Shown here piece after piece: positions 55,703-64,000 of a stretch of 64,000 nt of DNA. The stretch spans positions 186,001 to 250,000 of the forward strand of contig NZ_VEHL01000009.1 of the NCBI RefSeq assembly GCF_007679965.1, written 5' to 3'. A program made the position numbers and the translations under genes. The number at the start of each line of letters is the position of its first letter. Position 1 is the stretch's first letter. Source of the DNA: Bordetella genomosp. 13. Its GTDB lineage: Bacteria; Pseudomonadota; Gammaproteobacteria; Burkholderiales; Burkholderiaceae_B. The notes below the pieces were generated by a model. It was not told the origin of the DNA, made no database searches, and worked only from the letters and a program-made list of their open reading frames with translations.

Positions 55703-56452
55703 ATGAAGGTGCTTGTTCCTGTCAAGCGCGTCGTTGACTACAACGTCAAGGTGCGTGTGAAATCGGATCAGACGGGCGTGGACATCGCCAATGTGAAGAT
55801 GTCGATGAACCCGTTCGACGAGATCGCCGTTGAAGAAGCCACGCGCCTGAAGGAGAAGGGCGCTGCTGCCGAAGTGATCGCCGTGTCGTGCGGCGTCGCG
55901 CAGGCGCAGGAGACCCTGCGCACCGCGATGGCCATCGGCGCCGATCGCGGCATCCTGGTGCAGACCGACGCCGAGCTGCAGCCCCTGGCCGTGGCCAAGC
56001 TGCTCAAGGCCGTGGTCGACAAGGAACAGCCCCAGCTGGTCATCCTGGGCAAGCAGGCCATCGACGACGACGCCAACCAGACCGGCCAGATGCTGGCCGC
56101 GCTGCTGGACTGGCCGCAGGCCACGTTCGCCAGCAAGGTCGAGCTGGCCGATGGCAAGGTCACCGTCACCCGTGAAGTCGACGGCGGCCTGGAAACCCTC
56201 GCGCTGACGCTGCCCGCCATCGTCACCACCGACCTGCGCCTGAACGAGCCGCGCTACGTCACGCTGCCCAACATCATGAAGGCGAAGAAGAAGCCGCTGG
56301 ACACGATCACCGCCCAGGACCTGGGCGTCGATCCGGCCCCGCGCCTGAAGACGCTGAAGGTCTCCGAGCCTCCCGGCCGCAAGGCCGGCATCAAGGTGGC
56401 CGACGTGGCCGCGCTGGTGGACAAGCTCAAGAACGAAGCGAAGGTGGTGTGA
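55703..56452 (+). CDS. etfB: Electron transfer flavoprotein subunit beta
   Basis: 249 residues: MKVLVPVKRVVDYNVKVRVK, MSMNPFDEIAVEEA, the ETF-beta signature around TGQMLAALLDWPQATFASKV, and the DLRLNEPRYVTLPNIMKAKK segment. It binds AMP and forms the ETF dimer with EtfA to pass electrons from acyl-CoA dehydrogenases to the quinone pool. TGGAGG lies upstream of the ATG. The etfA start follows 2 bp after the stop. Confidence 0.97.
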   Translation: MKVLVPVKRVVDYNVKVRVKSDQTGVDIANVKMSMNPFDEIAVEEATRLKEKGAAAEVIAVSCGVAQAQETLRTAMAIGADRGILVQTDAELQPLAVAKLLKAVVDKEQPQLVILGKQAIDDDANQTGQMLAALLDWPQATFASKVELADGKVTVTREVDGGLETLALTLPAIVTTDLRLNEPRYVTLPNIMKAKKKPLDTITAQDLGVDPAPRLKTLKVSEPPGRKAGIKVADVAALVDKLKNEAKVV

Positions 56453-56454
56453 AC

Positions 56455-57384
56455 ATGACGACCCTGGTAATTGCTGAACACGACAACGCCCAGTTGAAGG
56501 GCGCCACGCTGAATGCCGTGGCCGCCGCCGCCAAGATCGGCGGCGACGTGCACGTGCTGGTGGCTGGCGCCAATGCGAAGGCCGTGGCCGACGCCGCCGC
56601 CCGCGTGGCCGGCGTGGCCAAGGTGCTGCTGGCCGACGGCGCGCAACTGGCCGATGGCCTGGCCGAGAACGTGGCCGCCCAGGTGCTGGCCGTGGCCGGC
56701 TCGTACAGCCACATCCTGTTCCCGGCCACCGCCGCGGGCAAGAACGTGGCCCCGCGCGTGGCCGCCAAGCTCGACGTGGCGCAGATCTCCGACATCATCT
56801 CGGTCGAGTCCGCCGACACCTTCCAGCGTCCGATCTACGCCGGCAACGCCATCGCCACCGTGCAATCGGCCGACTCGGTCAAGGTCATCACCGTACGCAC
56901 CACCGCGTTCGACGCCGCCGCCGCCGAAGGCGGTTCTGCCGCCGTCGAGGCCGTGGATGCCGTGGCCGATTCGGGCAAGTCCTCGTTCGTGGGCCGTGAA
57001 GTCGCCAAGAGCGACCGTCCCGAGCTCGCCGGCGCACGCGTCGTCGTGTCCGGCGGCCGCGGCCTGGGCAGCGCCGAGAACTTCAAGATCCTCGACCCGC
57101 TGGCCGACAAGCTGGGCGCGGCCCTGGGCGCCTCGCGCGCCGCGGTCGACGCGGGCTATGCCCCCAACGACTGGCAGGTCGGCCAGACCGGCAAGATCGT
57201 CGCGCCGCAGCTGTACGTGGCCATCGGCATCTCCGGCGCCATCCAGCACTTGGCCGGCATGAAGGACTCCAAGGTCATCGTGGCCGTCAACAAGGACCCG
57301 GAAGCGCCGATCTTCGGCGTGGCCGACTACGGCCTGGTCGGCGACCTGTTCACCGTGGTGCCCGAACTGACCTCGGCGCTGTAA
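56455..57384 (+). CDS. etfA: Electron transfer flavoprotein subunit alpha
   Basis: 309 residues. The N-terminal domain begins TTLVIAEHDNAQLKGATLNA. The FAD-binding C-terminal domain carries ARVVVSGGRGLGSAENF, APQLYVAIGISGAIQHLAGM and IVAVNKDPEAPIFGVADYG. It carries the FAD of ETF. ATG at 56455 is preferred; a GTG at 56449 overlapping the etfB stop (GTGA) is also possible. A terminator follows, so etfBA is a two-gene unit. Confidence 0.97.
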   Translation: MTTLVIAEHDNAQLKGATLNAVAAAAKIGGDVHVLVAGANAKAVADAAARVAGVAKVLLADGAQLADGLAENVAAQVLAVAGSYSHILFPATAAGKNVAPRVAAKLDVAQISDIISVESADTFQRPIYAGNAIATVQSADSVKVITVRTTAFDAAAAEGGSAAVEAVDAVADSGKSSFVGREVAKSDRPELAGARVVVSGGRGLGSAENFKILDPLADKLGAALGASRAAVDAGYAPNDWQVGQTGKIVAPQLYVAIGISGAIQHLAGMKDSKVIVAVNKDPEAPIFGVADYGLVGDLFTVVPELTSAL

Positions 57385-57700
57385 TCCAGGGCCGGCCCGG
57401 CCGGCCCGCGCAGCGATGCAAAGAATGCCCGTCCTGGCAGCAGGACGGGCGTCTTGCTTTCTGCTTGGCCCGATCTATCGCCCGCTCCACGGTCCGGCTT
57501 TGCGGCCTGGCCCGATGGGTCCCGGCCGCCACCTCAAACCAAAGGCCGGGCCCGCGCGCCGGACGGCGATGCCGCGGAATTTGCGAGTAGCATTGGGCCT
57601 GGTGTCATCCCCCGAACAATGGCACGGCGGCAGGGGCCGTCGGGCGACGCGCAAGTCGCCCGGCCGCCCTTGCGTCGCGCAACAGACAATGGAGACGAGC
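57385..57700. other. Intergenic region between etfA and the acyl-CoA dehydrogenase gene (316 bp)
   Basis: It holds the etfA terminator and a second hairpin (GGGCGAC 57642-57648 / GTCGCCC 57655-57661) about 40 bp before the acyl-CoA dehydrogenase start, probably in its leader. No convincing promoter pair and no gene are seen. Confidence 0.5.
57427..57462 (+). terminator. Rho-independent terminator after etfA
   Basis: Stem GCCCGTCCTG / CAGGACGGGC with a GCAG loop, followed by GTCTTGCTTTCT. Confidence 0.85.
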
Positions 57701-59533
57701 GTGACCCCGTTTACCCCCCCAGTACGCGATATCCGATTCGTGCTCAATGAACTGGCCGGCCTGGCCGACGTGCTCAAGCTGCCCGGCTTCGAGGAATTCG
57801 GCGCGGACCTGGTCGATGCCGTCCTGGAAGAGAACGCCCGTTTCGTCGCCGAGGTCGTGGCGCCGCTCAATGACCGCGCCGACCGCCAGCCGCCGGTATG
57901 CACCGACGGCGCCGTCACCACCACGCCGGGCTACGCCCAGGCCTTCAGCCAGTACGCCGAAGGCGGCTGGCAGGGCCTGCAGCATCCGCAGGCCTGGGGC
58001 GGGCAGGGGCTGCCGCACCTGGTGGCCGCGCCCGCCAGCGAGAACCTGCAGGCCGCCAGCCTGGCGTTCTCGCTGTGCCCGCTGCTGACCGACGGCGTCA
58101 TCGAGGCCCTGCTGACCGTGGGCAACGAGGCGCAGCGCCGCCAGTACGTGCCCAACCTGATCGGCGGCAAATGGACCGGCACGATGAACCTCACCGAGCC
58201 GCAGGCGGGCTCCGACCTGGCGCTGGTCGCCACGCGCGCGGTGCGCCAGGACGACGGCAGCTACCGCATCAGCGGCCAGAAGATCTTCATCACCTACGGC
58301 GAGCACGACCTGGCCGAGAACATCATCCACCTGGTGCTGGCGCGCACGCCGGACGCGCCGGCGGGCGTGAAGGGCATCTCGCTGTTCATCGTGCCCAAGT
58401 TCCTGGTGAACGACGACGGCTCGCTGGGCAAGCGCAACGACGTGTGGTGCGCCACGCTGGAACACAAGCTGGGCATCCACGGCAGCCCCACGGCCGTGCT
58501 GCTGTACGGTTCGGGCAAAGGCGAGGCGGGCGAAGGCGCCGTCGGCTATCTGGTCGGCGAGCAGAACCGCGGCCTGGAATACATGTTCATCATGATGAAT
58601 GCCGCCCGCTACGCGGTGGGGCAGCAGGGCATCGCGGTGTCCGAGCGCGCCACCCAGCAGGCGCTGGCCTATGCGCGCGAGCGCGTGCAGGGCCGCGCGG
58701 TGGAGGGCTCGGCGGGCCCGGTGACGATCGCGCACCACCCCGACGTGCAGCGCATGCTGCTGACCATGCGCGCGCTGACCGAGGCCGCGCGCGCCGTGTC
58801 CTACGTGGCCGCGGCCGCGCACGACCGCGGCACGCATCATCCCGACGCCGAGGTGCGCAGCCGCAACCGTGCGTTCTACGAATACCTGGTGCCCATCGTG
58901 AAGGGCTTTTCCACCGAGTCGTCGGTGGAAGTGGCGTCGCTGGGCATTCAGGTGCATGGCGGCATGGGCTTCATCGAGGAGACCGGCGCGGCGCAGCACT
59001 ACCGCGACGCCCGCATCCTGCCCATCTACGAAGGCACCACCGCCATCCAGGCCAACGACCTGGTGGGCCGCAAGACGCTGCGCGACGGCGGCGCCACGGC
59101 GCACGCCATCATCGCCGCCATGCGAGACACCTTGAAGGCCGTCGAGGCCGAGGTGGGCCGCGCCGACGAGGCCGATCGCGCGGGCCTGCGCCTGCTGCGC
59201 GACAACCTGGACCAGGCCATCCAGGCCTACCAGGACGCCGTGGCCTTCGTGCTGGAGCATGCGACGTCCAACGTGCGCGCGGTGTTCGCGGGCAGCGTGC
59301 CCTATCTGATGCTGGCAGGCGTGGTACACGGCGGCTGGCAGATGGCGCGCGCCGCGCTGGCGTGCCGGCGCAAGCTGGCGGGGCAGGCCGATGCCGATCC
59401 CTTCTATCGCCACAAGCTGGCCACCGCGCTGTTCTATGGCGCGCACATCCTGCCGCGCGCGTTCGCGTTGTCGTCGGCGGTGCGCGCCGGCGAAGTGGCC
59501 GAGGCCTGCGGCACGCAGGCCGATATTGCATAA
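57701..59533 (+). CDS. Acyl-CoA dehydrogenase, long C-terminal type
   Basis: 610 residues. N-terminal PVRDIRFVLNELAGL is typical of the AcdA-like, about 600-residue family. Acyl-CoA dehydrogenase blocks include TGTMNLTEPQAGSDLALV (FAD contact), ISGQKIFITYGEHD, the catalytic-base region LPIYEGTTAIQANDLVGRKT (Glu in YEGTT) and a C-terminal extension. It oxidises acyl-CoA to enoyl-CoA and passes electrons to ETF, encoded just upstream. The start is GTG at 57701, because GGAG lies 6 bp upstream; the in-frame ATG at 57689 partly overlaps that same GGAG and has no ribosome site of its own. Confidence 0.9.
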   Translation: MTPFTPPVRDIRFVLNELAGLADVLKLPGFEEFGADLVDAVLEENARFVAEVVAPLNDRADRQPPVCTDGAVTTTPGYAQAFSQYAEGGWQGLQHPQAWGGQGLPHLVAAPASENLQAASLAFSLCPLLTDGVIEALLTVGNEAQRRQYVPNLIGGKWTGTMNLTEPQAGSDLALVATRAVRQDDGSYRISGQKIFITYGEHDLAENIIHLVLARTPDAPAGVKGISLFIVPKFLVNDDGSLGKRNDVWCATLEHKLGIHGSPTAVLLYGSGKGEAGEGAVGYLVGEQNRGLEYMFIMMNAARYAVGQQGIAVSERATQQALAYARERVQGRAVEGSAGPVTIAHHPDVQRMLLTMRALTEAARAVSYVAAAAHDRGTHHPDAEVRSRNRAFYEYLVPIVKGFSTESSVEVASLGIQVHGGMGFIEETGAAQHYRDARILPIYEGTTAIQANDLVGRKTLRDGGATAHAIIAAMRDTLKAVEAEVGRADEADRAGLRLLRDNLDQAIQAYQDAVAFVLEHATSNVRAVFAGSVPYLMLAGVVHGGWQMARAALACRRKLAGQADADPFYRHKLATALFYGAHILPRAFALSSAVRAGEVAEACGTQADIA

Positions 59534-59628
59534 GGTTATATGCGTTGCATATTTCCACCGGACTTGGTTTGATGAAAGAATTTCCCGGCAGAATGTCCGA
59601 CACCGCAACCTGAATCCAGGAGACCATC

Positions 59629-60270
59629 ATGGCGCAACTTCGTCTGGGCGATACCGCCCCTGATTTCGAACAGCAGTCCTCCACCGGCACCATCCGCTTC
59701 TACGACTACCTGGGCGACAGCTGGGGCGTGCTGTTCTCGCACCCGGCCGACTTCACGCCGGTCTGCACCACCGAGCTGGGCTACACGGCCAAGCTGGCCG
59801 ACGAATTTGCCAAGCGCAACGTGAAGGTGCTGGCCCTGTCGGTGGATGCCGCCGAGTCGCACAAGCAATGGATCGGCGACATCAACGACACGCAGTCCAC
59901 CACGGTCAACTTTCCCATCCTGGCCGACGAGGACCGCAAGGTCTCCGAGCTGTACGACATGATCCACCCCAACGCCAGCGCCACCGCCACGGTGCGTTCG
60001 GTGTTCATCATCGACCCGGCCAAGAAGGTGCGCCTGATCATCACCTATCCGGCCAGCACGGGCCGCAACTTCAACGAGATCCTGCGCGTGATCGACTCGC
60101 TGCAGCTGACCGACAGCCACAGTGTGGCCACGCCCGTGAACTGGGAGGACGGCGACGACGTCATCATCGTGCCCTCGCTGAAGGACGAAGCGGTGATCAA
60201 GGAGAAGTTCCCCAAGGGCTACAAGGCCGTGCGCCCGTACCTGCGCATCACGCCGCAGCCGAACAAGTAA
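59629..60270 (+). CDS. 1-Cys peroxiredoxin (Prx6 family)
   Basis: 213 residues. The peroxidatic Cys46 lies in the HPADFTPVCTTE motif; there is no other Cys in the protein, so it is a true 1-Cys enzyme that needs an external reductant. Prx6-type features are the SVDAAESHKQWIGDI segment, the PASTGRNFNEILRVIDSLQL block and the C-terminal arm around PVNWEDGDDVIIVPSL. It reduces peroxides in the cytoplasm. AGGAGA precedes the ATG, and a terminator follows. Confidence 0.94.
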   Translation: MAQLRLGDTAPDFEQQSSTGTIRFYDYLGDSWGVLFSHPADFTPVCTTELGYTAKLADEFAKRNVKVLALSVDAAESHKQWIGDINDTQSTTVNFPILADEDRKVSELYDMIHPNASATATVRSVFIIDPAKKVRLIITYPASTGRNFNEILRVIDSLQLTDSHSVATPVNWEDGDDVIIVPSLKDEAVIKEKFPKGYKAVRPYLRITPQPNK

Positions 60271-60302
60271 GCACGGATCAAGTTTCTTCGGTTTTTCTGG
60301 CG

Positions 60303-60331
60303 ATGCCGGCCTCGGGCCGGCATTGTCGTTT
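60303..60331 (+). terminator. Rho-independent terminator after the peroxiredoxin gene
   Basis: Stem ATGCCGGCC / GGCCGGCAT with a TCG loop, followed by TGTCGTTTC. The T-tract is weak but the stem is perfect. Confidence 0.75.
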
Positions 60332-60549
60332 CAGGCGCTCTCGGCGGATATTTCCGTCCGTCATGAGTTAATGCCGGAATCGAACGTACCAATAATGCGC
60401 GTTCGATAATGCCGCGGTTGCCGGATAATGGCGACCCACCGCATATTCCAAATAGCGATGAACAACGAATAAATCATTCGTTCCGTTCAGAAGCCCGCGC
60501 CGTCAGACTTTCCTCCAGTTACTCACAACTCGAAAAGACGGACGGAAGT

Positions 60550-61581
60550 ATGCGACTGAAAAAGCTTGGACTCCTCACCGCGGCGTTGTCCCTGGCCGCC
60601 GCTTCGCTGATCGGCGCGTCCACCGCGCAGGCCCAGCAGAAAACGCAGGCGCTGCTCAACGTGTCGTACGACCCGACGCGCGAACTCTACCGCGCCATCG
60701 ACGATGCCTTCATCAAGCAATACAAGGAAAAGGCGGGCGTCGCGCTTACCATCCGCCAGTCGCACGGCGGCTCGGGCAGCCAGGCCCGTTCGGTCATCGA
60801 CGGCCTGGAAGCGGACGTGGTCACGCTGGCGCTGGCCTACGACATCGACGCCGTCGCGGCCAAGGGCCTGCTGCCGGCCGACTGGCAGAAGCGCCTGCCG
60901 AACAACAGCTCGCCGTACACCTCGACCATCGTGTTTCTGGTGCGCAAGGGCAATCCCAAGCAGATCCACGACTGGGACGACCTGCTGAAGGACGGCGTGC
61001 AGGTCATCACCCCGAACCCGAAAACCTCGGGCGGCGCGCGCTGGAACTACCTGGCCGCCTGGGCCTATGCGCTGGACAAGAACGGCGGCAGCGAAGAGAA
61101 GGCCAGGGAGTTCGTCGGCGCGCTGCTCAAGCACGTGCCGGTACTGGACAGCGGCGCGCGCGGCGCCACCACCACCTTCGTGGAACGCGGCGTGGGCGAC
61201 GTGCTGCTGGCCTGGGAGAACGAAGCCTTCCTGGCGCGCGAGGAACTCGGTCCGGACAAGTTCGACATCGTGGCGCCGCCCCTGTCGATCCTGGCCGAAC
61301 CGCCGGTTGCCGTGGTGGACAAGGTGGTCGACAGGAAGGGCACCCGCGAAACCGCGCTGGCCTACCTGAACTTTCTGTATACGCCCGAGGCGCAGGACAT
61401 CATCGCCCGCAATTTCTACCGTCCCATCGACAAGACCGTGGCGGCCAAGTACGCCGACCGCTTCCCCAAGCTGAAGCTGGTCACCATCGACGATCCGATC
61501 TTCGGAGGCTGGCAGGCGGCGCAGAAGAAGCACTTCAGCGACGGCGGCACCTTCGACCAGGTCTACAAGCCGCAGCGCTGA
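60550..61581 (+). CDS. sbp: Sulfate/thiosulfate ABC transporter substrate-binding protein
   Basis: 343 residues. The signal peptide ends at ASTAQA-QQ. Blocks typical of Sbp/CysP are LLNVSYDPTRELYRAIDDAF, the anion-binding HGGSGSQARSVIDGLEADVV (Ser and Gly that hold sulfate), PKTSGGARWNYLAAW and the late FGGWQAAQKKHF. It binds sulfate or thiosulfate in the periplasm. GGAAG precedes the ATG. The 279-bp upstream region includes the peroxiredoxin terminator and an A/T-rich zone with TTGCCG (60418), 18 bp, CATATT as a weak promoter candidate; CysB control is expected but no box is clear. Confidence 0.94.
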   Translation: MRLKKLGLLTAALSLAAASLIGASTAQAQQKTQALLNVSYDPTRELYRAIDDAFIKQYKEKAGVALTIRQSHGGSGSQARSVIDGLEADVVTLALAYDIDAVAAKGLLPADWQKRLPNNSSPYTSTIVFLVRKGNPKQIHDWDDLLKDGVQVITPNPKTSGGARWNYLAAWAYALDKNGGSEEKAREFVGALLKHVPVLDSGARGATTTFVERGVGDVLLAWENEAFLAREELGPDKFDIVAPPLSILAEPPVAVVDKVVDRKGTRETALAYLNFLYTPEAQDIIARNFYRPIDKTVAAKYADRFPKLKLVTIDDPIFGGWQAAQKKHFSDGGTFDQVYKPQR

Positions 61582-61609
61582 CCGGAGCGCGACGGATGGA
61601 GACGCAGCC

Positions 61610-62491
61610 ATGACGGCAGCCAATCCGGCGGTGGGGGCGCAAGCCCTCGTCCGTCTGCGGCGCAACCGGTCCGGCGTACTGCCGGGTTTCGGTCTTTCCA
61701 TGGGCTATTCGGTGGCCTACCTGTGCCTGCTGGTACTGATCCCGCTGGCCGCGCTGCCGATCAAGAGCGCGGGCCTGGGGTGGGGCGGGTTCTGGGAGAC
61801 CGTGACCTCGCCGCGCGTAATGGCCTCGTATCAGCTGACCTTCGGCGCGTCGCTGCTGGCCGCGCTGGTCAACCTGGTGTTCGGCACCATCGTGGCCTGG
61901 GTGCTGGTGCGCTACCGCTTTCCGGGCAAGAAGATCATCGACGCGCTGGTCGACCTGCCGTTCGCGCTGCCCACCGCGGTGGCGGGCATCGCGCTGACGG
62001 CGCTGTACGCGCCCAACGGCTGGCTGGGCAAGCCGCTGATGGAAGGCTTCGGCACGAAGGTGGCGTTCACGCCGCTGGGCATCGTCATCGCGCTGATCTT
62101 CATCGGCCTGCCCTTCGTGGTGCGCACGGTGCAGCCGGTGCTGGAGGACGTCGAGCGCGAGCTCGAAGAGGCCGCGGCCAGCCTGGGCGCGGGCCGCTGG
62201 CAGACGGTGCGGCGCGTGCTGCTGCCCGCCATGTTGCCGGCGCTGCTGACGGGCTTCGCGCTGTCCTTCGCCCGCGCGGTGGGCGAGTACGGCTCGGTGG
62301 TGTTCATCGCGGGCAACATGCCCATGGTGTCCGAGATCACGCCGCTCTTGATCATCGTCAAGCTCGAGCAGTTCGACTACGCGGGCGCCGCCGCCATCGC
62401 CACGGTGATGCTGGTGATCTCGTTCGCGCTGCTGCTGCTGATCAATCTGCTGCAGGGCTGGCAGTCGCGCCGGGGCGGGAGATCGGCATGA
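61610..62491 (+). CDS. cysT: Sulfate/thiosulfate ABC transporter permease CysT (CysU)
   Basis: 293 residues, six membrane helices. SVLPGFGLSMG-type N-terminus (here GVLPGFGLSMGYSVAYLCLL), the CysT motif FALPTAVAGIALTALYAPNG and the coupling loop EEAAASLGAGRWQTVRRVLL. It forms the sulfate channel with CysW. It follows sbp after 28 bp. Confidence 0.95.
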   Translation: MTAANPAVGAQALVRLRRNRSGVLPGFGLSMGYSVAYLCLLVLIPLAALPIKSAGLGWGGFWETVTSPRVMASYQLTFGASLLAALVNLVFGTIVAWVLVRYRFPGKKIIDALVDLPFALPTAVAGIALTALYAPNGWLGKPLMEGFGTKVAFTPLGIVIALIFIGLPFVVRTVQPVLEDVERELEEAAASLGAGRWQTVRRVLLPAMLPALLTGFALSFARAVGEYGSVVFIAGNMPMVSEITPLLIIVKLEQFDYAGAAAIATVMLVISFALLLLINLLQGWQSRRGGRSA

Positions 62492-62525
62492 CGCGTTCCC
62501 ACATTCTTCATGCCAGGAGGCCGCG

Positions 62526-63437
62526 ATGAACGCCGCCCCGCGTCCCCCGCATCTGTCCGAACCCCTCTGGGTGCGCGGCGTGCTGATCGTGCTGGCGCTG
62601 GCGTTCCTGGCGCTGTTCCTGCTGGTCCCGCTTGCCGCGGTGTTCACCGAGGCCTTGCGCAAGGGCTGGGAGCTGTACCTGGCCGCCATCACCGAGCCCG
62701 ACGCCTGGGAGGCCATCAAGCTGACCCTGCTGGTGGCCGGCATCGCGCTACCCGTGAATCTCGTGTTCGGCGTGGCCGTGGCCTGGGCCGTCACCAGGTT
62801 CCAGTTCCGCGGCAAGCAGGTGCTGATCACGCTGATCGACCTGCCGTTCTCGGTGTCGCCGGTCGTGGCGGGCCTGGTGTTCGTGCTGCTGTTCGGCTCG
62901 CAGGGCTGGTTCGGCCCCTGGCTCCAGGACCACGACCTGAAGATCGTCTATGCCCTGCCGGCCCTGATCCTGGCCACGCTGTTCGTCACGTTTCCCTTCG
63001 TGGCCCGCGAACTGATCCCGCTGATGCAGGCGCAGGGCAGCGAGGAAGAGCAGGCCGCCCTGACGCTGGGCGCCAGCGGCTGGCAGATCTTCTGGCGCGT
63101 GACGCTGCCCAACATCAAGTGGGGCCTGCTGTACGGCGCGATCCTGTGCAATGCGCGCGCCATGGGCGAGTTCGGCGCGGTGTCGGTGGTGTCCGGCAAG
63201 ATCCGCGGCCTGACCAACACCATGACCCTGCACGTCGAGATTCTCTACAACGAGTACCAATTCGCGGCGGCGTTCGCGGTGGCCTCGCTGCTGGCCTTGC
63301 TGGCGCTGGTCACCCTGGTGGCCAAGAATCTGGTGGAGTGGCATGGCGCGCGCCCCGCGCGCGCCGCGCCCGTCCGCCCGTCCGCCACCCATCCCGCCGC
63401 CGCGCTGCCCGCACGCCTGGAGGAAGCGGCACCATGA
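62526..63437 (+). CDS. cysW: Sulfate/thiosulfate ABC transporter permease CysW
   Basis: 303 residues, six membrane helices. FKGKxLLITLIDLPFSVSPVVAGL-type segment (here RGKQVLITLIDLPFSVSPVV), the coupling loop EEQAALTLGASGWQIFWRVT, and NARAMGEFGAVSVVSGKIRG. It partners CysT. CAGGAGG lies upstream of the ATG, and the stop overlaps the cysA ATG (ATGA). Confidence 0.95.
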   Translation: MNAAPRPPHLSEPLWVRGVLIVLALAFLALFLLVPLAAVFTEALRKGWELYLAAITEPDAWEAIKLTLLVAGIALPVNLVFGVAVAWAVTRFQFRGKQVLITLIDLPFSVSPVVAGLVFVLLFGSQGWFGPWLQDHDLKIVYALPALILATLFVTFPFVARELIPLMQAQGSEEEQAALTLGASGWQIFWRVTLPNIKWGLLYGAILCNARAMGEFGAVSVVSGKIRGLTNTMTLHVEILYNEYQFAAAFAVASLLALLALVTLVAKNLVEWHGARPARAAPVRPSATHPAAALPARLEEAAP

Positions 63438-64000
63438 GCATCGAAGTCAAGAACCTGTCCAAGCAATTCGGCACGTTCCGCGCGCTGGACGACGTGTCGT
63501 TGCGCATCGACACCGGCGAGCTGGTCGCGCTGCTGGGCCCCTCGGGCTGTGGCAAGACCACGCTGCTGCGCATCATCGCCGGCCTGGAAACGCCCGATTC
63601 GGGCAGCGTGCTGTTTTCGGGCGAGGACGCCACCGACGTGGACGTGCGCCAGCGCCAGGTCGGTTTCGTGTTCCAGCACTACGCGCTGTTCCGCCACATG
63701 ACCGTGTTCGAGAACGTGGCGTTCGGCCTGCGCGTGCGTCCGCGCGCGCAGCGTCCGCCCGAGGCGAAGATACGCGCCAAGGTGCACGAGCTGCTTAGCC
63801 TGGTGCAGCTGGACTGGCTGGCCGACCGTTATCCGGCCCAGCTGTCGGGTGGCCAGCGCCAGCGCATCGCGCTGGCCCGCGCGCTGGCGGTGGAGCCGCG
63901 CGTGCTGCTGCTGGACGAGCCGTTCGGCGCGCTGGACGCCAAGGTCCGCAAGGAACTGCGCCGCTGGCTGCGGCGCCTGCACGACGAGCTGCACGTGGCC
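63434..64000 (+). CDS. cysA: Sulfate/thiosulfate ABC transporter ATP-binding protein CysA (3' end outside window)
   Basis: The first 189 residues are visible. MSIEVKNLSKQFGTFRALDD, Walker A GPSGCGKTTLLRI, Q-loop VFQHYALFRHMTVFENVAFG (typical of CysA), signature LSGGQRQRIALARAL and Walker B VLLLDEPFGALDAKVRKELR. It supplies ATP hydrolysis for the CysTW channel. The regulatory C-terminal domain lies beyond the window. Confidence 0.95.
   Translation, partial: MSIEVKNLSKQFGTFRALDDVSLRIDTGELVALLGPSGCGKTTLLRIIAGLETPDSGSVLFSGEDATDVDVRQRQVGFVFQHYALFRHMTVFENVAFGLRVRPRAQRPPEAKIRAKVHELLSLVQLDWLADRYPAQLSGGQRQRIALARALAVEPRVLLLDEPFGALDAKVRKELRRWLRRLHDELHVA

Noticed and set aside
60271..60549. A clear CysB-binding site before sbp
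   Set aside because: The region is A/T-rich with a loose GAAT...ATTC dyad near 60463-60480, but it does not match a defined CysB consensus well enough to list as a feature.

Overview
The window is GC-rich beta-proteobacterial chromosome, most like Alcaligenaceae of the Bordetella/Achromobacter group. Evidence: the tmRNA tag reads ANDERFALAA, the gene order gyrA-serC-pheA-hisC-tyrA-aroA-cmk-rpsA-ihfB followed by lapA-lapB-rfaE-hldD-cysM is typical of this group, ompA-ubiG-gph lies divergent from gyrA, and GyrA has Gln at position 83, which I recall as the natural state in Achromobacter. I see no insertion sequence, prophage, CRISPR array or rRNA. The whole window looks like stable chromosome.

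Layout. 1-3101: the 3' part of a zinc alcohol dehydrogenase, a hexose-phosphate mutarotase, a DUF1810 protein and soxR. 3122-9307: a SoxR-type promoter with a 19-bp spacer, facing a complete RND efflux operon (adaptor, pump, outer-membrane channel). 9505-14571: a formate/nitrite-family channel, a fused PPOX/ferredoxin-reductase/2Fe-2S protein, a glutathione transferase and a LysR regulator. 14741-18691: a stand-alone AceE-type 2-oxoacid dehydrogenase E1 divergent from a MarR regulator, with overlapping palindromes between them, then an azoreductase. 18722-19330: tmRNA with terminator and promoter, plus a second T-arm-like segment. 19385-22979 (minus strand): an MFS exporter, then ompA, ubiG and gph.

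23368-34655 (plus strand) is a tightly packed housekeeping cluster: gyrase A, serine and aromatic amino-acid synthesis, CMP kinase, ribosomal protein S1 and IHF-beta, closed by a strong terminator. 34730-39035 (minus strand) carries an HD-GYP phosphodiesterase receptor and a tartrate/D-malate dehydrogenase. 39191-42701 is the LPS group lapA-lapB-rfaE1-hldD. 42924-48436 is a five-gene Dpp-type peptide ABC importer. 48452-51483 is a PiuC-type hydroxylase with a TonB-dependent siderophore receptor. 51764-55638 holds a ComEA-like HhH protein, cysM, mltB and a class II HDAC-like deacetylase. 55703-60270 holds etfB-etfA, an acyl-CoA dehydrogenase (a plausible electron donor to ETF) and a 1-Cys peroxiredoxin. 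The window ends in a sulfate/thiosulfate importer (sbp-cysT-cysW-cysA), with cysA cut by the window edge.

The most unusual signal is a 60-bp sequence present twice (21449-21508 minus, 30256-30315 plus; 56/60 identical). Each copy begins with ATGAGC whose TGA is the stop codon of the upstream gene (ubiG; tyrA), and each runs in the direction of transcription up to or toward the next gene (gph; aroA). It encodes a peptide with the core GRPK-x-EYRSAQHEG. Between tyrA and aroA it forms a 33-codon ORF overlapping both neighbours. Before gph it is an in-frame potential N-terminal extension. It looks like a small dispersed stop-start coding element.
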